DNA from: CALKXV01 sp965228905
Lineage (GTDB): Bacteria; Pseudomonadota; Alphaproteobacteria; Rhodobacterales; Rhodobacteraceae
Direction: 5' to 3'
NCBI GenBank assembly: GCA_965228905.1
Contig: CBDDII010000002.1
Coordinates: forward strand, 930,001-994,000
DNA: 64,000 nt
Both the position numbers and the translations under genes were made by a program. Position 1 is the stretch's first letter. Each line of letters starts with the position of its first letter. This document shows, in pieces, positions 1-8,543 of the stretch. The notes beneath the pieces were generated by a model. The model was not told the DNA's origin. It made no database searches and saw only the letters and a program-made list of their open reading frames with translations.

Positions 1-1
1 C

Positions 2-1153
2 GGCCTGACGGATGAACAGGAGATGATCGTTTCGACGGTGCGCAGCTTTGTCGAGAACGAGATCTATCCCCATGAGGCCGAGGTTGAGCGCACCGGTGAG
101 GTGCCGCCGGACCTTGCCGAGCGTATCAGGCAAAAAACCATCGACCTTGGTTTCTACGCTTGCAACTTTCCCGAAGAGGTCGGCGGGGCGGGCCTGAGCC
201 ATCTGGAATTCACACTGGTGGAGCGCGAGTTGGGGCGCGGGTCGATGGCGCTGACCCACTTCTTTGGCCGACCCCAGAACATCCTGATGGCCTGCAACGG
301 CGAACAGCGCGAAAAGTACCTTTTCCCGGCGGTGCGCGGCGAACGGATGGACGCCCTTGCCATGACCGAGCCGGACGCGGGTTCCGACGTGCGCGGCATG
401 AAATGTACCGCCACGCGCGAGGGGGGCGACTGGATCGTCAACGGCTCAAAGCACTTTATATCTGGCGCGGACCATGCTGATTTCTTTATTGTTTTCGTCG
501 CAACCGGTGTCGACGACACCCCAAGGGGGCCGAAAAAGCGGATCACCTGTTTCCTGGTCGACCGGGGGCATCCGGGGTTCGAGGTGCGCGACGGTTACAA
601 CTCGGTCAGTCATCGCGGCTATAAGAATTGTATCCTGTCGTTCGATGACTGCCGCTTGCCCGATGCGCAGGTTCTGGGCGAGGTGGATGGCGGTTTTGCC
701 GTGATGAACGAATGGCTTTATGCCACCCGCCTGACTGTCGCTGCCTTCAGCGTGGGACGTGCGCGGCGGTGTTTCGACATGGCGGTCAGCTATGCCGCCG
801 AGCGAAAGCAGTTCGGCCAAGAGATCGCCAGGTTCCAGGGCGTCAGTTTCCAGGTGGCCGACATGATCACCGAGATCGACGCGGCGGATTTCCTGACACT
901 GGCCGGTGCGTGGCGGCTGGATCAGGGGCTTCCGGCGAACCGCGAGATTGCTTCGGCCAAAGTCTATGCCACCGAAATGCTGGCGCGGGTTACGGATACG
1001 ACACTGCAGATTTATGGCGGAATGGGGTTAATGGACGATTTCCCCATCGAACGGTTCTGGCGCGATGCGCGGGTCGAGCGGATTTGGGACGGCACGTCGG
1101 AGATCCAGAGGCACATCATCGGGCGGGAGCTTTTCCGCCCCCTGGGTGCGTGA
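2..1153 (+). CDS. Acyl-CoA dehydrogenase (CaiA/crotonobetainyl-CoA reductase-like), 5' end outside window
   Basis: FAD-dependent acyl-CoA dehydrogenase, soluble. The open frame continues upstream of the first ATG at 23 (codons from position 2 read GLTDEQE, the typical start of this family), so the true start lies before the window. Visible family features are TEPDAGSD near residue 120 (substrate/FAD loop) and, near the C-terminus, QIYGGMG and IWDGTSEIQ. The usual catalytic glutamate position (YEGT in many members) reads Asp here. It overlaps the next gene by one base (TGATG) and sits with an acyl-CoA synthetase and a CaiD homologue. A role in converting gamma-butyrobetainyl-CoA to crotonobetainyl-CoA is therefore likely, but this is inferred from context; other short-chain acyl-CoAs are possible. 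Confidence 0.9.
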   Translation, partial: GLTDEQEMIVSTVRSFVENEIYPHEAEVERTGEVPPDLAERIRQKTIDLGFYACNFPEEVGGAGLSHLEFTLVERELGRGSMALTHFFGRPQNILMACNGEQREKYLFPAVRGERMDALAMTEPDAGSDVRGMKCTATREGGDWIVNGSKHFISGADHADFFIVFVATGVDDTPRGPKKRITCFLVDRGHPGFEVRDGYNSVSHRGYKNCILSFDDCRLPDAQVLGEVDGGFAVMNEWLYATRLTVAAFSVGRARRCFDMAVSYAAERKQFGQEIARFQGVSFQVADMITEIDAADFLTLAGAWRLDQGLPANREIASAKVYATEMLARVTDTTLQIYGGMGLMDDFPIERFWRDARVERIWDGTSEIQRHIIGRELFRPLGA

Positions 1154-3192
1154 TGAAAGACCTGAGGCGGTTGCTGGCTCCACGGTCCATCGCCGTTGTC
1201 GGGGGGGGCGCGTGGTGCGCGAACGTCCTGCGCCAATGCCGCAAAATCGGCTTTGACGGCGCGGTCTGGCCTGTGCATCCGACCCGGGAGACATTCGAAG
1301 GTTATCCGGTTATCGCGACGCTCGAAGCCTTGCCCGAAGCCCCTGATGCGAGTTTCATCGGGGTAAATCGCGCCGCGACCCTTGATGTCGTGGAGAGCCT
1401 CCGCGCAAGGGGGGCGGGCGGTGCAGTGTGCTTTGCCTCGGGCTTTGCCGAGGCCGAAGCCGAGATGGCCGACGGGCGCGCCTTGCAGGCCCGGCTTTTG
1501 GAAGCGGCAGGGGATATGACGATCCTGGGGCCGAACTGCTATGGCCTGTTGAACATGCTGGACGGTGTGGCGCTTTGGCCCGACCATCACGGCTGTCAGC
1601 CGGTCGAAAGCGGTGTCGCGATCGTTGCGCAGTCGTCAAATGTCGCGATCAACATGACCATGCAGCGTCGTGGCCTGCCGCTGGCCTATGTTGTGACCGT
1701 CGGCAACGCGGCCCAGACCGACATGGCCGAGATCGGTATCGCGCTTTTGCAGGACACGCGGGTCACGGTTCTGGGGTTGTACCTGGAAGGCGTCGGCGAT
1801 CTTGACCGGTTTCAGGCCCTTGCCGCAGAGGCGAAACGGCTTGGCAAGCACATCGTTGCGCTGAAGGTCGGGGCGTCGGAGCAATCGCAAAGGGCGGCGG
1901 TGTCGCACACCGCCTCGCTGGCGGGAAGCGCGACGGGCGCAAGGGCGCTTTTCGAGCGTCTGGGGATCGGACAGGTGGACGGCATCGGCGCGTTCCTGGA
2001 GACGCTGAAGCTATTGCACGTGATCGGCCCGCTGCCGTCGCACCGTATCGCGTCGATGTCCTGTTCAGGGGGCGAGGCGAGCCTGGTCGCAGACAGCGCC
2101 ATGGGAACGGGTTTGGAGTTTCCGGCCCTGAGCGAGGGGCAGACAAAGGCCCTGTCGGCGGCGCTTGGCCCGAAGGTGGCCTTGGCGAACCCCTTGGATT
2201 ACCACACCTATATCTGGGCCGATGTGGACGCTATGGCCGAGACCTTTGCCGCAATGATGCAGGGTGACCTTGCGCTTGGCATCGTGGTGCTGGATTTCCC
2301 GCGCGCCGACCGGTGTGTGGCCGAGGAATGGCCGCTGGTGATCGAGGCGGTTGTGCGTGCACGGGAGGCGAGCGGCAAGCCGATGGCGATCATGTCGTCC
2401 TATCCCGACACGATGCCCGAGGATATGGCGCTGGACATGATGGCGCGCGGGATCGTGCCCTTGTCCGGCGTGGGCGACGGCCTTGCCGCGGTGGAGGTCG
2501 CCGCCCTGCTTGGCCGGGAAAGTCCCAAAAAGGCGCCGCTATTGTTGCCCGGCACCCTTGGCGAGGCGGTGACCTTGAGCGAGGCGGATGCCAAGGCAGC
2601 ACTTGCCGGTTGTGGGGTGCCCGTGCCGCGTTCCTTGCGGGCGGGTTCTGTGGAAGCGGCGGCTGCAGCGGCGGAAACGCTTGGGTTTCCCGTGGTCTTG
2701 AAGGGCGAGGGGATCGCCCACAAGACCGAGGCGGGGGCGGTGTTTCTGGGGCTGACTTCGGGCGGCGAGGTCGCGGCGGCGGCGCAGGCCATGGGGGTGG
2801 AGACCTTTCTTGTCGAGGACATGGTGACGGGCGGCATCGGCGAGCTGCTTGTCGGTGTCACGCTTGATCCAGCGCACGGGTTTCTTTTGACGCTGGGCGC
2901 AGGGGGCGTGCTGGCCGAGGTGATGCGGGACAGTACATCACTTTTGATGCCCGTGACGGCAGAGGATGTGTTGAAAGCGTTGAACAAACTGGCCTATGCG
3001 CCGGTTCTGAACGGCTTTCGCGGTGCGCCGGCGGGTGATGCCGGGGCGATTGCGGCTGCGGTTCTGGCGGTGCAGGATTACGTCATGACCCATCGGGCGA
3101 CGGTGCAGGAGGTCGAGATCAACCCCCTGATCGTCAGGTCAGACGGGGCGGTTGCAGCCGATGCCCTGATCCGTGTGAAGGAGAAGATATGA
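1153..3192 (+). CDS. Acyl-CoA synthetase, ADP-forming (acetyl-CoA synthetase/ATP-grasp family)
   Basis: A 679-residue single-chain enzyme of the ADP-forming acyl-CoA synthetase family. It has an N-terminal CoA-binding domain (SIAVVGGG near residue 12), a succinyl-CoA-ligase-like middle and a C-terminal ATP-grasp domain (PVVLKGEGIAHKTEAGAV). His255 in SHTASLAG matches the phosphorylated histidine of the family. The frame is open further upstream to 712, but that stretch lies inside the preceding gene; the ATG at 1153 overlaps the upstream stop, so I chose it. It ends in a 4-bp ATGA overlap with the CaiD homologue. It probably activates the carboxylate (gamma-butyrobetaine or carnitine) in place of the AMP-forming ligase CaiC; substrate is inferred from neighbours. 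Confidence 0.88.
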   Translation: MKDLRRLLAPRSIAVVGGGAWCANVLRQCRKIGFDGAVWPVHPTRETFEGYPVIATLEALPEAPDASFIGVNRAATLDVVESLRARGAGGAVCFASGFAEAEAEMADGRALQARLLEAAGDMTILGPNCYGLLNMLDGVALWPDHHGCQPVESGVAIVAQSSNVAINMTMQRRGLPLAYVVTVGNAAQTDMAEIGIALLQDTRVTVLGLYLEGVGDLDRFQALAAEAKRLGKHIVALKVGASEQSQRAAVSHTASLAGSATGARALFERLGIGQVDGIGAFLETLKLLHVIGPLPSHRIASMSCSGGEASLVADSAMGTGLEFPALSEGQTKALSAALGPKVALANPLDYHTYIWADVDAMAETFAAMMQGDLALGIVVLDFPRADRCVAEEWPLVIEAVVRAREASGKPMAIMSSYPDTMPEDMALDMMARGIVPLSGVGDGLAAVEVAALLGRESPKKAPLLLPGTLGEAVTLSEADAKAALAGCGVPVPRSLRAGSVEAAAAAAETLGFPVVLKGEGIAHKTEAGAVFLGLTSGGEVAAAAQAMGVETFLVEDMVTGGIGELLVGVTLDPAHGFLLTLGAGGVLAEVMRDSTSLLMPVTAEDVLKALNKLAYAPVLNGFRGAPAGDAGAIAAAVLAVQDYVMTHRATVQEVEINPLIVRSDGAVAADALIRVKEKI

Positions 3193-3971
3193 GCGATCCC
3201 ATCAAGACCGAACGGCGCGGCCATGTTTTGGAGGTGACGCTGGATCGGCCCAAGGCCAACGCCATCGACCTGGTTACCAGCCGGATCATGGGCGAGGTCT
3301 TTACCGATTTTCGCGACGATCCCGACCTGCGCGTCGCCTTGGTGACGGGGGCAGGCGAGAAATTCTTTTGCCCCGGATGGGACTTGAAAGCCGCCGCTGA
3401 TGGCGATGCGGTGGACGGGGATTATGGCAAGGGCGGTTTTGGCGGTTTGCAGGAGTTGCGCGGGCTGAACAAGCCGGTGGTGATGGCGGTCAACGGGATT
3501 TGCTGTGGCGGCGGGCTGGAACTGGCGTTGTCGGGCGACATCATCCTGGCGGCGGATCACGCGAGTTTTGCTCTGCCGGAAATCCGCTCGGGCACCGTGG
3601 CGGATGCGGCTTCGGTGAAGCTTCCGAAACGCATTCCCTATCATATCGCGATGGAGATGCTGTTGACCGGGCGCTGGCTGGACGTTGAGGAGGCGGCCCG
3701 CTGGGGCATCGTGAACCACGTTTATCCCGCTGGCCAACTTATGGAAAAGGCAAGGGAAATGTGTGATTTGCTCGCCTCGGGGCCGCCGCTTGTCTATGCG
3801 GCGATCAAGGAGATCGTGCGCGAGGCCGAGGACATGAAGTTCCAGGATGCGATGAACCGGATCACGGGGTCGCAGTTCGAAACGGTCGAGCGGCTTTACC
3901 GTTCGGAAGATCAGATGGAGGGGGCGCGGGCCTTTGCCGAAAAGCGCGACCCGGTCTGGAAAGGAAAGTGA
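3189..3971 (+). CDS. caiD: Carnitinyl-CoA dehydratase / enoyl-CoA hydratase family
   Basis: A crotonase-fold enzyme of 260 residues that resembles E. coli CaiD along its length: LDRPKANAID at the N-terminus, GAGEKFF with a GWDLKAA stretch, the oxyanion-hole segment with GGGLELAL, and the C-terminal AFAEKRDPVWKGK. CaiD interconverts crotonobetainyl-CoA and L-carnitinyl-CoA. Translation is coupled to the synthetase by the ATGA overlap. With the dehydrogenase, synthetase and following BKACE it gives a plausible route gamma-butyrobetaine to crotonobetainyl-CoA to carnitinyl-CoA to a cleavable 3-keto acid. The carnitine 3-dehydrogenase that this route needs is not visible in the window. Confidence 0.85.
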   Translation: MSDPIKTERRGHVLEVTLDRPKANAIDLVTSRIMGEVFTDFRDDPDLRVALVTGAGEKFFCPGWDLKAAADGDAVDGDYGKGGFGGLQELRGLNKPVVMAVNGICCGGGLELALSGDIILAADHASFALPEIRSGTVADAASVKLPKRIPYHIAMEMLLTGRWLDVEEAARWGIVNHVYPAGQLMEKAREMCDLLASGPPLVYAAIKEIVREAEDMKFQDAMNRITGSQFETVERLYRSEDQMEGARAFAEKRDPVWKGK

Positions 3972-4035
3972 TGGGGGTGACGCGCGTTCTTCGAACGACG
4001 CCCCACCCGCCATCCCGTAAGTGAAGGAGAATGCC

Positions 4036-4950
4036 ATGCCATTGGCGATGAACAACGAGGTCTTCATAACCTGTGCGGTGACCGGATCGGGAAGTACGCA
4101 GGACAGAAGCCCCCATGTGCCGCGTTCGCCCGAGGCCATTGCCGAAAGCGCGATCGAGGCGGCAAAGGCCGGGGCGGCGGTGGTGCATTGCCATGTGCGC
4201 GACCCCGAGAGCGGCGTGCCGTCTCGCAAGCTGGCGTATTATCGCGAGGTGACGGATCGTATTCGCGCGGCCGATGTGGATGTCGTCTTGAACCTGACCG
4301 CAGGCATGGGCGGCGACATGGTTTTCGGTTCGACAGAGACACTTATGCCCTTGAAAGAAGGGACGGATTTGGTCGGGGCATCCGAGAGGGTGGCGCATGT
4401 GGCGGAGTGTTTGCCCGAGATCTGCACGCTGGATTGCGGGACGATGAACTTTGCCGAGGCCGATTACGTCATGACCAATACGCCCGGCATGTTGCGTGCG
4501 ATGGGCGGCATGATGACCGAGCTTGGCGTGAAGCCCGAGATCGAGGCCTTTGACACCGGGCATCTTTGGTTTGCCAAGGAATTGGTGAAGGAAGGCGTGC
4601 TGGACTCCCCGGCCCTGGTGCAATTGTGCATGGGGGTGCCCTGGGGCGCGCCCGATGATCTGAACACCTTTATGGCCATGGTCAACAATGTGCCAAGTGA
4701 TTGGAACTGGTCGGCTTTTTCGCTTGGTCGCCATCAGATGGCCTATGTGGCCGCCGCCGTTCTGGCGGGGGGCAATGTGCGGGTTGGGCTGGAGGACAAC
4801 CTGTGGCTGGAAAAGGGTGTTCTGGCCACCAATGCCCAGCTTGTCGAGCGTGCCAAGGGCATTATCGAGGGCATGGGAGCAAGGGTGATCGGCCCTGAGG
4901 CGGTGCGCGAGAAGCTGGGTCTGACGAAACGTATGCTGGGGTCTGGTTGA
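4036..4950 (+). CDS. Beta-keto acid cleavage enzyme (BKACE), first copy
   Basis: Zinc-dependent enzyme of the 3-keto-5-aminohexanoate cleavage family (DUF849, TIM barrel), 304 residues. These enzymes transfer the acyl part of a beta-keto acid to acetyl-CoA and release acetoacetate. The metal-binding HxH motif appears as VVHCHVRDPESG. An in-frame GTG exists at 4021, but AAGGAG at 4024-4029 lies just upstream of ATG 4036, so I place the start there. It sits 64 bases downstream of the CaiD gene, probably in the same operon. The neighbourhood points to 3-dehydrocarnitine as substrate, giving betainyl-CoA. It is a paralogue of the gene at 10084, with diverged sequence, so the two may have different substrates. 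Confidence 0.85.
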   Translation: MPLAMNNEVFITCAVTGSGSTQDRSPHVPRSPEAIAESAIEAAKAGAAVVHCHVRDPESGVPSRKLAYYREVTDRIRAADVDVVLNLTAGMGGDMVFGSTETLMPLKEGTDLVGASERVAHVAECLPEICTLDCGTMNFAEADYVMTNTPGMLRAMGGMMTELGVKPEIEAFDTGHLWFAKELVKEGVLDSPALVQLCMGVPWGAPDDLNTFMAMVNNVPSDWNWSAFSLGRHQMAYVAAAVLAGGNVRVGLEDNLWLEKGVLATNAQLVERAKGIIEGMGARVIGPEAVREKLGLTKRMLGSG

Positions 4951-5026
4951 GGCCGATCTCAGGCTGTGTTGCGTGGTTTCGGCCCGAAGGTTAACGCCGG
5001 TTTTCGCCCTGATGGCGGCAAATCCA

Positions 5027-5081
5027 ACGTCGGTATCACGTCGGTATTACGTCGGTATCGCGTCGGTATTGCGTCGGTGCG
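5027..5081. repeat. Five tandem copies of an 11-bp unit
   Basis: Five head-to-tail copies of RCGTCGGTATY at 5027, 5038, 5049, 5060 and 5071. The last copy diverges at its end. They lie in the 250-bp gap between the convergent BKACE and choV genes. The 11-bp period is close to one helical turn. No gene covers them that I consider real. Confidence 0.8.
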
Positions 5082-5164
5082 CCTCAGGGCGACCGGAGTT
5101 AGCCCGGATTCGGGGTGCGTACGTTCATGAAATTGAACAGAGCGTTAAGGTTTGCCTCCGGCGG

Positions 5165-5189
5165 GCGTATTTAAAAAGCGATGAAGGAC
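5165..5189 (+). repeat. Dispersed 25-bp element, copy 1
   Basis: Starts GCGTATTT and ends AAGCGATGAAGGAC. Near-identical copies occur at 28172-28196 and 54686-54711 in the same orientation, all in intergenic DNA. It lies just past the 3' end of choV. Function unknown. Confidence 0.7.
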
Positions 5190-5200
5190 CGGGGTTAGGC

Positions 5201-6241
5201 CTAGCGCGTTTGAGCGCTGGCGTTGGAGACGCGGGGGACCAGCGCCTTGACCAGGTCCTTCATGTCGAGCTGGCCGATGGTTTCGCCCTCGTCGATCACC
5301 CGGTAGATGTGGTTCGTGTCGCCGTCGGACTGGGCGATGAGTTTTTCCAATGTGCTGGAGGCGACGACCTCGCCGTCGAAGCTGTCTTGCGTCACGGGCG
5401 ACATGACCGAGCGGACGCGGAGGACGCGGGCGCGGTTGATGTCTGAGACGAAGTCTTCGATGTAAGGGTCTGCCGGGTGGAGGAGGATGTGCTGCGGCTC
5501 GCCCTGCTGGACGACGGCGCCGTCTTTCAGGATCACCAGATGGTCGGCGAGCTTCAGGGCTTCGTCCAGATCGTGTGTGATGAAGACGATGGTCTTGTGC
5601 AATTCCTTCTGGAGTTCGAGCAAGAGGTCCTGCATGTCGGTGCGGATCAGGGGATCGAGGGCCGAGAAGGCTTCGTCCATCAGCATGATGTCGGTGTTGG
5701 CGGCAAGCGCGCGGGCGATGCCGACCCGTTGCTGCATCCCGCCGGAAAGCTGCGAGGGATAGCGGTTTTCATAGCCTTCCAGCCCGACGCGTTTCAGCCA
5801 TTTCCGGGCTTCGGTTCCTTGCATCGCCGTATCCACGCCCCGGACCGACAGCGGCATTTCCGCGTTCTGCTGCACGGTTTTATGGGGCAGGAGCGCGAAT
5901 TTCTGGAACACCATCGACATCTTTTCCTGCCGGAGCCTGCGCAGGGCCTTGGCTCCGAGGCGCGTGACGTCCTGGCCGTCGATCAGGATTTCCCCGGCGG
6001 AGGGTTCGATCAGGCGGTTCAGGTGGCGGATCAGGGTGGATTTGCCGGACCCCGACAGCCCCATGATGACCGTGATCTGGCCGGTCTGCATGTCGACGTT
6101 GATGTCCTTCAGCCCGAGGACATGGGCGTGTTGTTCCAGGAGGGTCGGCTTGTCCATGCCCGCCTTGACATGGGGGACCATGTCGCGGTCGCGGGGGCCG
6201 AAGATCTTGTAAAGCCCTTTCAGGGTAACCTTGGCCGTCAT
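5201..6241 (-). CDS. choV: Choline/glycine betaine ABC transporter, ATP-binding protein
   Basis: A 346-residue ATPase of the quaternary-amine (ProV/OpuAA/ChoV) type. It has Walker A GLSGSGKST, signature LSGGMQQR, Walker B IMLMDEAFSALDP, and a C-terminal CBS-like tail of about 60 residues (from VMSPVTQD) that in relatives senses ionic strength or nucleotide. The start is ATG at 6241, which overlaps the permease stop by 4 bases; the frame is open further upstream only inside the permease gene. It is the last gene of a choX-choW-choV operon and energises import by ChoW. Confidence 0.92.
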   Translation of the reverse strand: MTAKVTLKGLYKIFGPRDRDMVPHVKAGMDKPTLLEQHAHVLGLKDINVDMQTGQITVIMGLSGSGKSTLIRHLNRLIEPSAGEILIDGQDVTRLGAKALRRLRQEKMSMVFQKFALLPHKTVQQNAEMPLSVRGVDTAMQGTEARKWLKRVGLEGYENRYPSQLSGGMQQRVGIARALAANTDIMLMDEAFSALDPLIRTDMQDLLLELQKELHKTIVFITHDLDEALKLADHLVILKDGAVVQQGEPQHILLHPADPYIEDFVSDINRARVLRVRSVMSPVTQDSFDGEVVASSTLEKLIAQSDGDTNHIYRVIDEGETIGQLDMKDLVKALVPRVSNASAQTR

Positions 6242-7266
6242 TGTTCGCCCCGTTGCTTGTCGACGCGGTTCAGCGCGGCCTTGGACACGCGGTCGAGGAT
6301 GACGGCCAGCAGGACGATGCCGAGGCCCGCGACGATGCCGACACCAAGTTCCAGATTGCGGATTCCGCGAAGGACCAGAACGCCAAGGCCGGGGGCCGAG
6401 ACCAGCGAGGCGATGACCACCATCGCAAGGCTCATCATGATGGTCTGGTTGACGCCGGCCATGATGTTCGGCAGCGCCAGCGGCAGTTCCACGCGGGCCA
6501 GTTTCTGGCGGGCGTTCATGCCGAAGGCATTGGCCGCTTCGATCACGTCCTTGTCGACAAGGCGGATGCCAAGGTCGGTCAGGCGGATCACCGGCACGAT
6601 GGCGTAAAGGATGATGGCAATGCCGTAGAGTTTTGATTCCGTGACGGAAAATAGGAATATCAGCGGGATGAGGTAGACGAAGGTGGGCAGGGTCTGCAGT
6701 AGGTCGAGGACCGGGACGATGACCTTTTGCGCCGTGTCGGATTTTGACATGCCGATGCCGATGGGCACGCCCAGCAGAACGGATATGCCGGTGCAGACAA
6801 AGACGATGGCGAGGGTCTGCATGGCGACTTCGTAGTGGTCGATGAAGGCAAAGAACAACAGCACGGCGGCAACGAATGCGGTGACCGGGCGCGAGCGGCT
6901 GACCAGCCAGGAAACCACCAGCAGAAGCGGGATCATCACCCACCAGGGCGTGGATTCAAAGACGTAGAGTGCGCCGTCCAGCATCCAGGACAGGGGTTGC
7001 GTGATCGGGTCGAGGACGAATTTCAGCTCGGCGCGGATCGACAGGAAGCCCTTTTCCAGCCCTTCGGTCACATCGCGGGTCTGGCCGATGGCGTGGCAGG
7101 CTTCGTGCAATGTGTCGAGCGAGGGGAAGGGCAGGTCGGGGGATTCGTCCGAACTACCGCTTGATTGGGCGAGAAGTTGCGCCATGGACATGGGCGCATC
7201 CGCCTTGTCCTGGTCGCACCAGTCGCGCAGGCCGAGTGTGTCGAATAGGCCTTCGTATGCTGCCAT
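6238..7266 (-). CDS. choW: Choline/glycine betaine ABC transporter, permease
   Basis: A 342-residue inner-membrane permease of the ProW/OpuAB family. After a soluble N-terminal region of about 100 residues come several hydrophobic helices, then the cytoplasmic EAA loop (EAANAFGMNARQKLARVELP) that docks with the ATPase. It is coupled to choV by a 4-base overlap. A strong terminator-like hairpin separates it from choX, so it is probably made at a lower level than the binding protein. Substrate (choline, or betaine/carnitine) is inferred from the binding protein and the nearby choline sulfatase. Confidence 0.92.
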   Translation of the reverse strand: MAAYEGLFDTLGLRDWCDQDKADAPMSMAQLLAQSSGSSDESPDLPFPSLDTLHEACHAIGQTRDVTEGLEKGFLSIRAELKFVLDPITQPLSWMLDGALYVFESTPWWVMIPLLLVVSWLVSRSRPVTAFVAAVLLFFAFIDHYEVAMQTLAIVFVCTGISVLLGVPIGIGMSKSDTAQKVIVPVLDLLQTLPTFVYLIPLIFLFSVTESKLYGIAIILYAIVPVIRLTDLGIRLVDKDVIEAANAFGMNARQKLARVELPLALPNIMAGVNQTIMMSLAMVVIASLVSAPGLGVLVLRGIRNLELGVGIVAGLGIVLLAVILDRVSKAALNRVDKQRGEQ

Positions 7267-7281
7267 CTGCGCCCCCGCCGC

Positions 7282-7311
7282 AAAAAGCCCCGCGCCGGTT
7301 GGGCGCGGGGC
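7282..7311 (-). terminator. Intra-operon terminator/attenuator between choX and choW
   Basis: On the minus strand a perfect 10-bp GC stem (arms 7302-7311 and 7287-7296, loop 5 nt) is followed by five U residues. It lies directly after the choX stop and before choW. This arrangement is common after binding-protein genes, where it raises the ratio of binding protein to membrane subunits. Confidence 0.85.
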
Positions 7312-7317
7312 CTTCGA

Positions 7318-8283
7318 TTACTTGATGATCGCCGACAGACGCTCGCGCGCCGCGTCGTTGATCCAGGCGGTCCAGACGTCCTGGTAGTTGGTCAGGAAAT
7401 AGACCGCGGCTTCCTCGTAAGAGGCCTGGTTCGATTCCTGCCAGGCCAGAACCTCGCCCATCTGGGCGTTGGTGAAGGTGAGGTTTTTCATCAGTTCGGC
7501 GGCTTCGGGTTCGTTTTCGACAAACTCGGGCGTTGCTGCCGTGACGACGTTCGACACCGGATAGGCGGAAAGGGCCGGGGTGGCGCAGTCTTCCAGCCCG
7601 TTGCAGGTGTGCTTCACGGCGTCATAGGCGGGCAGTTCGATCTGCACCATCGGGTATTTGCCGAGGACACTGGTGGGCGCCCAGTAGTAGCCGAACCATG
7701 GTTCTTTCGCCTCATAGGCCGCGGCGATGGAGGTGGCGAGCGTTTCGCCCGAGCCGTGCTGGAAGCGTTCGACCCCGGCATCGCCCAGCCCGGCGGCCTT
7801 GAAGTTGTTGAAGTTCGTCACGTCGCAGCCCCAGCCCGAGGGGCAATCGTGGAAGCGTCCGCCGACCAGGGCGGGGTTCGCCATGATGCCTTCGAGGGTG
7901 GCAAGCTCGGGGTGTTCCTCGACCAGGTAGGCCGGCACCCACCAGGCTTCGACGCCGCCGTCGGAGAGGACTTTCGACAGTTCGACGATCTTGCCCTCGG
8001 CGCGGAGGTCTTCGTAGACCTCGGTATAGCTGGTCCAAAGTTCGGTCAGGATGTCCGGTTCACCGGTTTCGGCAAGCGAGGTCATGGCGGGCACGGTGGT
8101 TGTCGGCACGGCGGTGACGCTGCAGCCATAGCCCTGTTCGAGGAGGAACTTGGCGACATAGGTGACGACGGCGGACGAGGCCCAGTCCATCTCGGTGATC
8201 GAGACTTCGCCGCAGTCGGCTGAGGCGGCACTTGCGCCGGTGACGCCGATGGCAAAGGCCGCGCCGGTGATGAGTTTTTTCAT
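7318..8283 (-). CDS. choX: Choline/betaine ABC transporter, periplasmic substrate-binding protein
   Basis: A 321-residue periplasmic protein of the OpuAC/ChoX family. A signal peptide is clear (MKKLITGAAFAIGVTGASA with cleavage near ASA-ADC). The frame extends upstream to 8532, but a GGGAGA ribosome site lies just before ATG 8283 and the signal peptide starts there. The mature part has the ITEMDWASS segment and many aromatic residues, as expected of an aromatic cage for a trimethylammonium group. It is the first gene of the importer operon, divergent from choline sulfatase across a 260-bp promoter region. Confidence 0.9.
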   Translation of the reverse strand: MKKLITGAAFAIGVTGASAASADCGEVSITEMDWASSAVVTYVAKFLLEQGYGCSVTAVPTTTVPAMTSLAETGEPDILTELWTSYTEVYEDLRAEGKIVELSKVLSDGGVEAWWVPAYLVEEHPELATLEGIMANPALVGGRFHDCPSGWGCDVTNFNNFKAAGLGDAGVERFQHGSGETLATSIAAAYEAKEPWFGYYWAPTSVLGKYPMVQIELPAYDAVKHTCNGLEDCATPALSAYPVSNVVTAATPEFVENEPEAAELMKNLTFTNAQMGEVLAWQESNQASYEEAAVYFLTNYQDVWTAWINDAARERLSAIIK

Positions 8284-8543
8284 TTGTGGTCTCCCAGTTG
8301 GTTTGGCGTATTGTTTCGCAACATGGGCCGGGTTTCCAGTTAATGATTGAGAAAGTGTGTTGGGCAGCCTCGCGTTCGGATTTGGATGGACGGCGGGTTC
8401 GGGGGCCGACAAGATGCCGGGGCGAATCTTGCGCGTGAATGCGGGGCGGTCGGTGACGTGAAGAACGTGAAACACATGCATTATCAACCGCCTCCGGGGT
8501 GCCTTTGATCTTTCGACAGTGACGGAAATCAAAGGATGCAGGA
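8284..8543. promoter_or_regulatory. Divergent choX/betC promoter region with an inverted repeat
   Basis: A 260-bp gap between divergent genes. CCTTTGAT at 8502-8509 is matched by ATCAAAGG at 8528-8535 (perfect 8-bp arms, 18-bp spacer), ending 8 bases before the betC start. It could be an operator or a 5'-leader stem. No betI-type repressor gene is visible in the window. Confidence 0.45.

Noticed and set aside
712..1152. N-terminal extension of the acyl-CoA synthetase frame
   Set aside because: It overlaps the acyl-CoA dehydrogenase in another frame and its translation is a low-complexity Arg/Gly mix. The start at 1153 gives the family N-terminus.
3078..4734. Two long minus-strand frames opposite caiD and the first BKACE
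   Set aside because: Both lie antisense to well-supported enzymes and show no motif.
5027..5081. CRISPR array
   Set aside because: The units are 11 bp, contiguous and without spacers; no cas genes are present.
4973..5446. Plus-strand frame running through the 11-bp repeats into the choV antisense
   Set aside because: It has no ribosome site, and most of it is antisense to choV.
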